A stretch of 25,582 nucleotides of DNA, taken from Gracilaria vermiculophylla (lineage: Eukaryota > Rhodophyta > Florideophyceae > Gracilariales > Gracilariaceae). The position numbers and the translations under genes were made by a program. Under the pieces are notes generated by a model, which worked only from the letters and a program-made list of their open reading frames with translations, searched no databases and was not told the origin of the DNA. Below, piece after piece: positions 9,703 to 18,687 of this stretch (position 1 is its first letter; each line of letters begins with the position of its first letter). The stretch is from contig JAHNZQ020000010.1 of NCBI GenBank assembly GCA_019155205.2, forward strand, positions 727,071-752,652, given 5' to 3'.

Positions 9703-10546
9703 ATGCCTCCGTCCATGAGAGCCCAAAACCTCGCACATAACGCAAGAATCAAAAAGCAAAAAGAGGAAAAAGACAGAAGAGCAAAAGCCCTGTCGCTTAT
9801 TTAAAAAGGCTAAAGTGCCCTAAAATTGTTTACAAAGACAGAGGTCTCTAGAACCACGACCACGTGCATTAAGCAGCTTTTTGAAACCCCCAACAAGATC
9901 GAGTTCGGAAAGCTGCTTAACCCTGTGCATCATCATCCTGAGCGGAAGACAGTCTTATCACCACACGAAGAAGAACTCGTCGTCAAGCGCACTTTACACG
10001 CCGCGGCGCATGGTTTCGCAGTGGATAACACAGTCATGACCACTGTATATGCAAGAATAGCAGCTGATAACTGTAACGTTTATGCTAACGGTGTGGCCTC
10101 CCCTGACTCCATTCGATCTTTTCGAGCTCGAAACCAGGCTTTGGCATACAGGGTAGCTGAAAACGTGACCAAGGCACGACTAGCAGCTCAAAGCAAGACA
10201 CATATAGAAAGTTTGAAGTACGCACTGCACGAGGGAGAGCAGCTACATCCAGGTATATTTGCCGATGCCAGTCAAATTTGGAATTGGGATGAAACCGCCG
10301 TATCCGGAGAATATGGATGGAAATTCAAATTCTATGCTTCGGCGTCTACGCGCAGTGGTGGTGCCAGTCGCGGTAATAGAGACGCTGGGAAACATGTGAC
10401 AGCCGGAATCGCTATTTCGGCCGCGGGCAACGTTGCCCCTCTTTTCTTTGTAGCTTCTGGAAAACGAATCGGTAAGACTTAGGGAGACTCTCTACAGAAG
10501 CAGGACTTTAATAATTTACTCCGGGTACCCCACTGGCTTTGCGAAG
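9703..10546 (+). pseudogene. Decayed pogo/Tigger-like (DDE_1) transposase
   Basis: The frame from ATG 9703 starts with a basic segment (MRAQNLAHNARIKKQKEEK), is broken by TAA at 9802 and 9811, then stays open for 218 codons to 10482. The middle has a CENP-B/Tc5-type helical region (LSPHEEELVVKRTLHAA, SPDSIRSFRARN). The catalytic region begins IWNWDETAVSG, the first Asp of DDE_1 transposases, and continues VTAGIAISAAGNVAPLFFVASGK, the usual hydrophobic block ahead of the second Asp. At 10480 a TAG replaces the Trp expected after GKRIGKT, and protein-like sequence resumes (LLRVPHWLCE) until a solo LTR at 10547 cuts it. The second and third catalytic residues are absent. It directly abuts the Tc1-like relic, so one element probably inserted next to or into the other. 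Confidence 0.75.
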
Positions 10547-11100
10547 TGTGTTACTGTCAGCCCTCTTCTCGAGGTAGTAAAGCACAACGTCCGTTAGGAG
10601 TTTTTGTTGACTCGAAAGGTGCGTGTTCTTCAAGGTGGTCTCCGGTATCCGCTGTCGCGAGCCTGGGGATTTCTTAAAGGGGATCCGCAAACACCAAGCG
10701 GAGGAAGAGGTTCACTGGTCGGACAATGCTCGTACAGGCGGTACTATGATGCGACCTGGGGATCGGCGGCTTAGAAACCTGAGGATGATCGACGAGAGTC
10801 TCCAACCGGAAAAGTAGAAGAAGACTCAAGGGTGCTTGTCTTTACTTCCCTAAAGGTGGAGCTCAATCGGCAGATTAAGTATGAAGCCGGGAACCCGCCT
10901 CGGCAGGTCTCACTACTGTAGTAGTTACCTGCATAAATTAACTAAAATAAGTAATAAATCTACCGTTTTTTAAGGATACTGTAGCGCACGCGGGCGGAAT
11001 TATGCACCACGTGGCTCAGTTAGTAAAATGCGATCCCTCTTTAGGAATATCACGCCATAAAGCCACACCATCATATTTCCTTAGGAGTCACTGTACTACA
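10547..11100 (-). mobile_element. Solo LTR, minus strand, truncating the pogo-like transposase
   Basis: Full-length (554 bp) member of the same LTR family. Its minus-strand start TGTAGTACAGTGACTCC is at 11100 and its end CTGACAGTAACACA at 10547. The G-box, AT block and CCTGCCGAGGCGGG dyad are all present. No gag or pol adjoins it. It ends the pogo-like coding sequence; the other half of the transposase is not seen on the far side, where element B begins after 33 bp. Flanking 5-mers (CGAAG, AGCAC) do not match. Confidence 0.85.
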
Positions 11101-11133
11101 AGCACGTCCAGTTTTTAGAGTACTCTTGTATAT

Positions 11134-11294
11134 TGTAGTACAGTGGGCCCTAAGCTAATAAGATGGTGCGGCTTTATGTCTTGATATTCCTAAGGAGGGC
11201 TCTTATTTTATTAGCTGAGCCACGTGGTGCGTAATTCTTCCCGCGTGCGCTACAGTTTCCTTAAGTTACGGTACAATTTATATTTACTTTAGCC
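11134..11294 (+). mobile_element. Truncated 5' LTR of element B
   Basis: Begins TGTAGTACAGTGG, follows the family LTR for ~160 bp through the GCCACGTGG box and the CCGCGTGCGC segment, and stops in the AT block. There it joins directly to sequence matching the integrase-chromodomain linker of element A. The junction is a large internal deletion. It lies head to head with the minus-strand LTR at 10547-11100, with a 33-bp spacer. Confidence 0.8.
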
Positions 11295-11367
11295 CTTCAG
11301 GAATGCCCACCACTTCACGTCAGGAACCACGCGCAAAACTTCTTTATCCGACCACCTCAGAAGCGAC
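11295..11367 (+). mobile_element. Element B internal scrap, left of the element A insertion
   Basis: Aligns with element A near 16828-16900 (shared CTTCAGGAAT, ATCCGACCACCTCAG). It ends in GCGAC, and the sequence resumes on the far side of element A at 21149 with GTGAT, continuing the same alignment. So this is the part of element B that flanks the nested insertion. Confidence 0.8.
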
Positions 11368-11921
11368 TGTAGCACATTGGGTTCTAAAATAATATGGTGG
11401 TGTTACTTTACGGCGTGAAATTCTTAAGTAAGGATCGTTTTTTATCTACTGAGCCACGTGGTACGTAATTCCGCCCGCGTGCGCTACAGTATCATTAAAG
11501 AACGGTAGATTTATTATTTATTTTAGTTAATTTATGTATGTAAATACTACAGTAGTGCGACCTGCCGAGGCGGGCTCCCGGTTCCATACTCAATCTGCCG
11601 GTTGAGTTTCACCTCTGGGGAACTAAAGACAAGCACTCTTGATTCTTCATCTACTTTTCCGGATGGAGACTCTCGTCCATCATCCTCATGTTTCTAAGCC
11701 GCCACTTTCCAGGTCGCCTCGTAGCAGCGCATGTAGGAGCAATGTCTGCCCAGTGAATCTCCTTTTACGCTTGGTTTTCGTGGATCCCCTTCGAGGATTC
11801 TCTCAGCTCGCGACAGCGGATTCCGGAGACCACCTTTAGGAACGCGTACCTTTGGAGTTAACAAAAACTCCTGACGGACGTTGTGCGCTACTTCCTTGAA
11901 AGGAAAACTGACAGTACCAAA
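11368..11921 (+). repeat. 5' LTR of element A
   Basis: 554 bp, TGTAGCACATTGGG to ACAGTACCAAA, against the family consensus TGTAGTACAGTGG to ACAGTACCACA. The ends form an imperfect terminal inverted repeat. It carries CCACGTGG (11454-11461) and the family AT block and GC dyad. By eye it is roughly 80% similar to the other LTRs, so it has diverged considerably since insertion. Confidence 0.85.
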
Positions 11922-11923
11922 AC

Positions 11924-11939
11924 TGGTCTCCCGACTTAG
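11924..11939 (+). promoter_or_regulatory. Candidate primer-binding site
   Basis: TGGTCTCCCGACTTAG starts two nucleotides after the 5' LTR, where Ty3/gypsy elements carry a PBS, and begins with the TGG that pairs with a tRNA 3' CCA. The priming tRNA would end in GTCGGGAGACCA; I cannot name it without the host tRNA set. The equivalent position in element B is deleted, so conservation cannot be tested here. Confidence 0.5.
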
Positions 11940-12873
11940 AAGGTCAGCTTCCTAAAGGATTCGCAAAAGTCGCAGCAGAACAGTGTTTCTAGTTTGCAAA
12001 GTTCAGACCCCAAACAGCGGAAATATGCCTTAAGGTGATTCGGAAGTGGAAGAAAATCACCCCAACCTACTCCTATGCGGGCCCCTCCGCACCTCCGATG
12101 GGAACACCCCAACAGGACCCTCGAGCAACTGCATCCGTCGGTGGGCACAGCACGTTCAGCACTCCGCAGGAGATGGCGGACAGCTTGGAGGATCCTGAAA
12201 GTCTCCTTAGGAATCCTGGCTCTTCTGGAAAGCATTTCAGGAATCGCCTTATAAGAGTGCACGATTGAAGTCAAGCGGAATCCCTCGCGATACCTCTGAA
12301 GAATGCTGACGTGGAGGTTAAAGAACCGCACACGGCATCGCAGATGCCAACTCAGGAGCTGCAGAGACGTAAACACCTGGGGGTTAACTCCATCCTGGAG
12401 TCCCTAGCACAATTGGCTCCCACAAGAGCTGGTCGAAAGAATTTATGTAGGTGTTGAGACGCATTTTGGAGCGTGCCGACACGCCCTTGTAGAGGAAATC
12501 GCAACGGAGAGTGCTCATCGTGCTGTGGATGCCTTGCCGGATTGGAACTTCTTCCTATAGTTGATCTCAATTGTTATCCGTGCGGATGATCGTTCCTAAA
12601 CCGCGCAGCTGCTCCCAGCAGCGGCGTTTCAAACTCATTCTTCCATACAGGAGAGGTTACCACTGTCAAGACCTAGGGTGACCCTTGGCAGAAAAGGACA
12701 GGATAATACCGCCCCCTAAGCCAGAGCAGGAAAGGATACAGCCATAGGGAAACGGAAACACCTTAGTAACATTGCTATGTACCGTCTGGATCAGTTGTCC
12801 TACGGAGGAGGACAGGATACCGGTCACGAAACACTTCACCAAAGAAAAGAAGGGCAGGATACTTCTTGGGTGA
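11940..12873 (+). other. Element A leader / decayed gag N-terminal region
   Basis: Between the PBS and the recognisable gag frame, short frames are open on both strands (up to 146 codons), but none is conserved or motif-bearing. The sense strand has Pro/Ser-rich pieces (around 12035-12268) that could be remnants of a gag N-terminus broken by frameshifts. Treated as 5' leader plus degraded coding sequence. Confidence 0.4.
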
Positions 12874-14019
12874 AACGCGATTGGGGCGGTACCGTCAGGC
12901 ACCCAGACAACCGAAAGGAAAGACGCCGAAAGAAAAGGAGGGAGAAAAGCAGAAAAAAAGACACCGATTTGGAGAGAATCTCAGACTTCTGAATCAGTAC
13001 ACAGCTACAGCTCGGAGGACAGTGTACCTTCCAAGGATAACAGCAGATGGAGAAGGAATTTCGTCTTGCTTAATGACCTCTTCGCCAAAGTGGTTGATCA
13101 TGACACCTACGGGTTGAATGATCGCTCCACTTTTTACGACGCGTCCGTCGCTAAACGATTCGCGAAGATCCAGCGCCGGATGGATATTCAAATGAAGAAG
13201 CACTCTTTTTCAGGTGAAGGTCACATCTCGCTGTTGACTTTTCTCACACTATTTCATTCTGCGAGTAATACGAATGTTGTCCATGAAGGTGCCACCGTGT
13301 GTTGCTTTCAGTTCTACCTCACAAGCCAAGCGCACTCGCTGGTGAAGTCACGCCTAACGAGTTAGAGCACCATTGTTGATGATCCTGGAACAGAGATCTT
13401 TACAACGTACCCGAAGGTGGTGAATTTACTCCTCAAAAGGTACGCAACGGACGAGGGTATAGTCGATGCTGAGGCTAATGTCACGTCTTATAGGCAGAAC
13501 ACGGTAATGATTGAAACAGAGTTCCCGCAGAAGCTGTGGACGACGATTTTACGGTGTGGGAATGTGTATTCCGAACGGCGGTTGAAGTCGTTATTTGTCG
13601 AAGGACTTTTTCTCTCGATCCGCCACAGGGTGCGTAATCATTTGAAAACGCACCCAAAGACCACCTATACGGAGCTAGTACGTTTCGCAGAATCCTATAG
13701 AGATTCTTTACCGTGCCGCTCGTCGCAGCCAAGTTCCGCTTTCAGACAGACAGACGGCCTCAGGGAACCGCCGAGCATCCGCCTTGACATCGGACTCCAG
13801 CACCGCAAGGGAGGTAGGCGAGCTCACGCTCGTGGGAGAGCAAGAGGCCCTTGCTCTCACATACGTCTTATCTCAGGAAGCACCGTAAAGGACGAGGAAA
13901 CCCTCGACTCTTACTTCGTACGCCTGGGCAGGATCTTACAGGGGTGTCCAACTCGCGAACGCCGGAGGCTACCAACTGCCTTTCAGGATTTGCTTGTCTC
14001 GAGAGCCAGCACACTGTAA
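12874..14019 (+). pseudogene. Gag-like protein of element A
   Basis: One frame is open from a TGA at 12871 to 14019 apart from a TAG at 13363-13365. It begins with a Lys/Glu/Arg-rich stretch, followed by SESVHSYSSEDSV and LLNDLFAKVVDHDTYGL. After the stop come the best gag landmarks: YPKVVNLLLKRYATDEG, TEFPQKLWTTILRCGNVYSE and RRLKSLFVEGL. This pattern (a helical capsid with LRCG, then an LKSLFVEGL-type motif and a charged arm) is typical of retrotransposon capsid segments in chromoviruses of algae, oomycetes and fungi; that assignment is from memory of the family, not a search. The C-terminal ~90 codons are less protein-like. It would package element RNA in the cytoplasm. The stop makes it a pseudogene as read. 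Confidence 0.7.
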
Positions 14020-14163
14020 AACTCTCACCTCGACAATGAGAGCCGCCATCCTGCAGGAACGGAAGAAGAACTTCCAGGACCTGAAGGACACACCAACGGA
14101 GAGCGGAAGTTATCGAACCGCGTATCATAATATCCGCTCCCCCCAATTTAACTACGGATACCG

Positions 14164-14202
14164 CGCTTTAGTTGGAGTGCAGGCTATTTTACTGGCACTT
14201 GC
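14164..14202 (+). pseudogene. Probable decayed CCHC zinc knuckle
   Basis: The frame reads R-F-S-W-S-A-G-Y-F-T-G-T-C. If the first Arg (CGC), the Trp (TGG) and the Tyr (TAT) are mutated Cys, Cys and His codons, the segment approximates C-x2-C-x3/4-H-x4-C, at the expected place between gag and protease. Only the last Cys survives and the spacing is one residue short, so this is tentative. Confidence 0.3.
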
Positions 14203-14474
14203 AGCGACAGTGCAAGGACTGGCACCCAAACCGGCTGCACCTCATTGGAACACGTTGCATCCCAATGTGCAACCAGAGCAGCCATCCCCACCAAGAGCTC
14301 TGCCCCCCTCCCACCAGGAAAACCCTCCAAATCACGCGAAGAGGCTCCTTGTGGATCTTTACCTTCGACCATCGGCCCCATGGAGATTGTCTTTAGGAAA
14401 GGTGGAGAAGCCGTCTGCACGGTCGACGCAGAATCGGAGGGGCCCCAAATCCCTTTGGACCCATTCGACGCCTT

Positions 14475-14921
14475 TGTTGCACGCTCCGCCGTGAAAATTA
14501 CAAGGTGTTTAGCTCTACAGGATGCTACCCGCTCGCCTCCATACCGGTGCAAGCTATCTTTGACACCGGAGCTGGCCCCAATTTGGTGCGTGCCGACGTG
14601 CCCCCATGGTCTGCTCTCTGCTCCATGAGGACTGGCAAGCTCCGTACGGTGCCCGATGCGTCGCATCGAGCACTGAACATCCTTGTAGCAATATCTTTGC
14701 ATCTCCCGCTGGGCTCTTCACAATTGCATATTTGGTTCCTGGTGGCGACTAGTTTGGCAGTACAATGCATATTGGGCACTTCCTTTATGGATCGGTATGT
14801 ACGTGCAATATACCCATGCCTGCAGAAAGTGACGTTTCAAGACGCCGCCCCTGTAGGTACCGTGTCCGCATCTCCGGGACCGGACGCCAATGCGCGTCAA
14901 ACGGGTATTATTCCAAAGTAG
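14475..14921 (+). pseudogene. Retropepsin (aspartic protease) region of pol
   Basis: The frame encodes IPVQAIFDTGAGPNLVRADV, with the catalytic Asp-Thr-Gly-Ala at about 14550, and near the end AVQCILGTSFMDRYV, matching the ILG-x2-F block that closes the active site in retropepsins of Ty3/gypsy elements. The domain itself appears uninterrupted from about 14475; the first stop is TAG at 14919-14921. It would process Gag-Pol during particle maturation. All later pol domains lie in this same frame, so pol was a single polyprotein. The frame differs from that of gag, suggesting a frameshift between gag and pol or an indel since. Confidence 0.8.
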
Positions 14922-14965
14922 ACGCTTCGAAGAAGCTCCGGGTGGTGAAGAGTATCAAAATAGTT

Positions 14966-15450
14966 TGAAGCCTTTTACACCTTGAAGATCAGACTAATTG
15001 AGCCACCAATCCTGGTACTTCCGAAGCGATACGGCCGAATGGTGATGGACATAGATGCTTAGAATTACCAGGTCGGATGTGCCCTCCTACAGGAACAAAC
15101 TGAAGGTGGACTTCAGCGAATCGGAGACTGGAGCCGCATCCTTTCACCTACGGAACGGAATTATCCCAACTCGGAGAGCGAATGTCTCCCCATTGTATGG
15201 ACGGTGTTGGTTTTACGCCCATACCTGGAAGGCGCGCGTTTCGCCTTGAGTACGGACCACGCACCATTAAAAAGGATACTGTCTCTTGCGGATGCTTCCG
15301 GTCCCTTGGAAAGTTGAAGTCTACGCTTCCTGGAGTTCGGCTTTGACATCGTCCACCGTCCTGGCATAAATCACCAGGCAGCCGACGCGCTCTCGCGAAT
15401 CTCCACCGATGGCGAAAACAAAACATCTTTAGAGGACACAATTACGTGTC
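14966..15450 (+). pseudogene. RT connection remnant and RNase H domain of pol
   Basis: In the pol frame, FEAFYTLKIRLIEPPILVLP is the segment that normally closes the RT region in Ty3/gypsy elements. RNase H follows: MDIDA, a TAG (15060) where Ser is expected, NYQVGCALLQ, WSRILSPTERNYPNSESE with the catalytic Glu, then LEGARFALSTDHAPLKRIL with the second Asp, and FDIVHRPGINHQAADALSRI. A TGA at 15315 replaces an expected Trp. The fingers-palm core of reverse transcriptase, including any Y-x-D-D box, is absent: only ~45 bp separate the protease frame end from this block, where ~600 bp would be expected. The element cannot copy itself. Confidence 0.8.
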
Positions 15451-16750
15451 CGGTCATCCAGGACGCTGACGCGAAAGCAGGTTCCGATGGAGAATGCTTG
15501 GAATGCTGTGAACCTGGAGGCAGGCTTAGTGGGCTCCCTGAGGTGAAGGCCCTTGTTGAGGAGGAGAAAGAAGTTCTCACCATCCCCATATTGGAGTTTC
15601 TGAAGGAGCAGAGTACGGATGCGTACTGCAAGGAGTGCCTCACTACTGTGGGGAGTCAAAAATGGTCATTCGATGTCGACCGGGACGGCGTTTTTGTATG
15701 CCGCGCTCCCCTGGATGAAGCTCTCCAAGTGGTGGTCCCGAAAAAACTACGGGCGTGGGTGTTATATCTCTCGCACTATTCTTGCCTTGCCGGGCACCCT
15801 GGTGGATCGTGTATGTATTTCACCATTAGGAGGGAGTTATATTAACAGAACACGGCTAATGACACCTTCCAAATGGGGGTAGATTGCCACTCGTGCGCCG
15901 CTGCTAGATATAATGTAAGTAGATACTGGACGTCGCTCACTCTGTTCCCGCCTTCATGACCCATGGAGTTCGTGGCCATGGACGTTTTAAGCCCTCTTCC
16001 GAACACGAAGCGAGGGTACCGATTTATCCTCGTCATCACTGATCGGTTCTCGAAAGTCACGCACGCCATTCCTCCCCAGAGCAGCACTGCATCAGTAGTT
16101 GCTGACATCTTTCTGGAGATTTGGGTTTACCCATATGGGATCCCGCTGTACCTCCCTACGGACAACGGACACCAGTTTGCGGCGGAGCTATTCAAGGCCA
16201 TCTCCTTAATGCTGGGGATGAAACAGTTGTTTCCACCTTCAAATCACACCCAGACTAACAGACACGGGGAAAGGTTCAATAAGACCATCGCATTTAGATT
16301 GTAGCACTACGTCACGGACCACCAGAATGAATGAGACGCATATATGGGCCCGCTCACGTACGCATACAACCTGCGGGTGCACCGCACCACTAGGACCGCT
16401 CCTTTGAATCTAGTGCTCTCGCGCATCCCACCTAGTGTCGTCATTGCGCCACGTGCCACGGCGCACTCAGTGGATAGGCCACAGGTACCAACAGCGGCCC
16501 AAGCAAAACGCTCCATCTTAAGGCCATATGAGGACGCGCTCTCCCTCTAAAAGGAGAGATTCAAAGCCTCGCGGAGGAGATATAAACAGGATTTCGACGG
16601 GAAGGTACAGGAAGGCTCTCACCTGAAGGAAGATGAAGAGGTTTTCATTGACAAACCTGGGGAGACATCCGGCGAATCGCCAGATGTTACGCACGAGTTA
16701 GCGCCAGACACTTCAGGGCCTTGCAAAGTCCTGGAAACCTAAACGGACAC
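15450..16750 (+). pseudogene. Integrase region of pol with GPY/F-like module
   Basis: Continues in the pol frame. An HHCC zinc-binding region lies at about 15765-15895 (LSHYSCLAGHPGG then CHSC). The catalytic core starts at MEFVAMDVLSPL (15963). The DD35E triad is intact: Asp at 15981, Asp at 16161 (LPTDNGHQF), Glu at 16269 (HGERFN), with exactly 35 residues between the last two. VITDRFSKVTH and YAYNLRVHRTT are further family blocks. Downstream, ELAPDTSGPCKVLET (about 16700) resembles the GPY/F module of gypsy integrases, with Cys in place of the aromatic. In-frame stops at 15843, 15957, 16302, 16332, 16548 and 16740 make it a pseudogene. Integrase inserts the cDNA into nuclear DNA. Confidence 0.85.
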
Positions 16751-16964
16751 TGTTGCCATTGAGGCGAACTGGCTCCAAGACATCGTCTCCCATGATAGGG
16801 TGCCGAGCGTCCCGACGCCCAGCTCTTCAGGAATACCCGCCTTCCCACCTCCGAGACCAAGCGTGGAACGCCCTCATCCGACCACCTCAGGAACAACGAC
16901 ACCGTTGGAATCTGGGAACCTCACCACACTTTTCGGTGAACCATTGTTGGCAGCTCCTGACGCC

Positions 16965-17166
16965 ATCATGACCCCTCAATCTGATACCCTCTACGCGGTG
17001 GATCATATCGTATATTACCGTCAAACCCCCGCACGGATACTGTAATGCGCCAGCTGATACGGTTGCAACTTAAAGAATTTATACGAAAGATCCTCCCGGG
17101 CACATCCCGGAGAACATCATCAGAAGACACCACGCCAATATGGTGCGGAAATGCCTCTCTGCTTAG
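16965..17166 (+). pseudogene. Chromodomain of element A integrase, decayed
   Basis: LYAVDHIVYYRQTPARIL leads into TAA (17043) at the position where element B reads LYRVHWY. After another stop and a frameshift the end is recognisable as HIPENIIRRHHANMV before TAG at 17164. Alignment with element B (21237-21422) identifies it as the same C-terminal chromodomain. Chromodomains of this class direct integration by reading chromatin marks such as methylated H3K9 (family knowledge). It follows a Pro/Ser/Thr-rich linker (16770-16960). Confidence 0.7.
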
Positions 17167-17442
17167 GCGTTGCCGGTTAGAAAAGAGAGACGGGGCCCTT
17201 AACCGGAGTTGTTTTTCGTCTCGACTGTCTGTTCCCCACCTGGAGTTCTCTTTTTCGCGTCCAGGACGCCGTGACCCGCTTCCCGTACGCTTCCGCAGCG
17301 GTTCGTCTTGTCGACGAGCGCGCGGGCACGGCCCATTCGTATTGCAACTACCGTTCAAGGGGCTTCTTCACGACCTCAATGATCTTTTATTCCGCCGCAA
17401 CCGGGGATTACTTCCGATAGTCAGAGATTCTATCATCTACAG
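17167..17442. other. Convergent spacer between pol and antisense ORF2 (element A)
   Basis: About 271 bp lie between the sense pol stop and the solo LTR that interrupts the antisense ORF2 stop codon. Element B has an alignable spacer of about 270 bp (21423-21692), with shared blocks such as CTCAACCGGAGT-like and GTATTGCAAC. No frame is conserved in it. It would contain the 3' ends of both convergent transcripts. Confidence 0.55.
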
Positions 17443-17995
17443 TGTAGTACAGTGGCTCCTACGAAAATAGGGTGGTTTGGCCTTAAAGTGTAATATTCCT
17501 AAGGAGGGCTCGTATTATATTAGCGGGGCCACGTGGTGCATAATCCCGCCCATGTGCGCAACAGTATCCTTGAAGAACGGTTAAATTATTATTTATTTTA
17601 GATAATTTATGCAGGTTATTAGCACAGTAGCGAGACCTGCCGAGGCGGGCTCCCGACTTGATACTTAATCTGCCGGTTGAGCTCCACCTCTGGGGAAGTA
17701 AAGACAAGCACCCTTGAGTCTTCATCTACTTTTCCGGTTGGAGTCTCTTGTCGATCTACGCAGGTTTCTAAGCCACCGATCCCCAGGTCGCCTCATAGTA
17801 GCGCCTGTAGGAGCATTGTCCGCCCAGTGAACCTCCCGCTCCGCTTGGTGTTTGCGGATCTCCTTTCGGAATTGCCCCGGCTCGCGACAGCGGATACCGG
17901 AGACCACCTTTAGGAATACGCGCCTTTGGAGTAACTAAAAACTCCTAACGGACGTTGTGCTTTACTATTTCGAAAGGAGGGCTGACAGTACCACA
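17443..17995 (+). mobile_element. Solo LTR inserted into element A, with TACAG duplication
   Basis: Full 553-bp LTR, TGTAGTACAGTGG to ACAGTACCACA, with CCACGTGG at 17529-17536. It is flanked by the perfect 5-bp repeats TACAG (17438-17442 and 17996-18000). No polypurine tract precedes it, so it is not element A's 3' LTR. Element B reads CCTACAGGTCACC without interruption at 21692-21704, which is the empty site. In the antisense direction the insertion splits the stop codon of ORF2. Confidence 0.9.
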
Positions 17996-18687
17996 TACAG
18001 GTCACCGGATTGCGTTGCATACTCTGCGTCGAGGCGAGCTTTTGCCGTGCGCGCTTGGTTCTCGAAGAACTCCGCCAGGCTTTTCTTGATGGCTGCCATC
18101 GAGGCTCGGTCCGCTCGGGCCTTATAAAGTTCTAGGACCCAGGTAAATTCTTCATGCAGAGCCTCTACAGGAGAAGCTGGAGCAGAATGGCCCGTCACCA
18201 GGCACGCCTGCACAAACTCCTGGAAGGCAGCACCCAGAGCTTCAGAGGATAACACGCCCGGTGGTGCACCTGGGGCGGCCACCTCCGTTGACGGAACTAT
18301 AACCGCCACGGATAGAATCGCGGACGGCATACCGGATGAGACAGGCGCCTCCCGAAGGGATTCTGTAGGTACTGTCGCGGAGATTGGCAGAGCCAAGGAC
18401 CGAGTCGGCGACACCGAGGGTGACGGCGGTACGGGAACCGGAATGCTCCGCAGTCGAGGCTGAAAAACAAGCGCAGGGACGCTCCGCAGTCGGGGTTGCA
18501 CCACCGGGGCCAAAACTACCGGGACATGAATAGTCTCGTCCTCTTTCATAGGAGACAAGGCGGCCACCACTGCGGGAGGATACGGCATTGCGGCGGAACT
18601 CGGCGTTATAACCTCAGGAGGCGCATCCGTATCCAGGGCCGGGGCCGGTAACCGATGGGGCGTGTAAGTCGCCAGGCTCTCCATCAA
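17965..18687 (-). CDS. Antisense ORF2 of element A, unknown Pro-rich protein
   Basis: An open frame of about 240 codons on the strand opposite gag-pol, starting near ATG 18684. The N-terminal half is Pro/Val/Ala/Ser-rich and includes a tandem motif (QPRLRSVPALV then QPRLRSIPVPV) followed by PPSPSVSPT. The C-terminal part looks helical and charged (AAFQEFVQACLV, MAAIKKSLAEFFENQ, AKARLDAEYA). Element B has a clear homologue (21693-22390) with the same order of features, evidence that this frame is an element gene. The original C-terminus was GDL-stop; a solo LTR replaced that stop and adds about nine foreign residues. I do not recognise the family. The Pro-rich arm plus helical tail would fit a structural or adaptor protein, but that is speculation. 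Confidence 0.6.
   Translation of the reverse strand: MMESLATYTPHRLPAPALDTDAPPEVITPSSAAMPYPPAVVAALSPMKEDETIHVPVVLAPVVQPRLRSVPALVFQPRLRSIPVPVPPSPSVSPTRSLALPISATVPTESLREAPVSSGMPSAILSVAVIVPSTEVAAPGAPPGVLSSEALGAAFQEFVQACLVTGHSAPASPVEALHEEFTWVLELYKARADRASMAAIKKSLAEFFENQARTAKARLDAEYATQSGDLYVVLSALLSK

Noticed and set aside
1396..11100. The two minus-strand LTRs as ends of one large element containing the host genes
   Set aside because: No gag, pol, primer-binding site or polypurine tract of the right orientation lies between them, and the interval contains unrelated genes and DNA transposons. Two independent solo LTRs are simpler.
14184..14702. 172-codon minus-strand ORF across the gag-protease region
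   Set aside because: It lies antisense to the clearly recognisable retropepsin frame and has no motif, so it is a shadow and not part of the ambisense gene set.
17443..17995. LTR read as the 3' LTR of element A
   Set aside because: It has a perfect TACAG duplication, no polypurine tract in front, and an empty site in element B. The LTR at 20596 has the polypurine tract and the correct outer junction.
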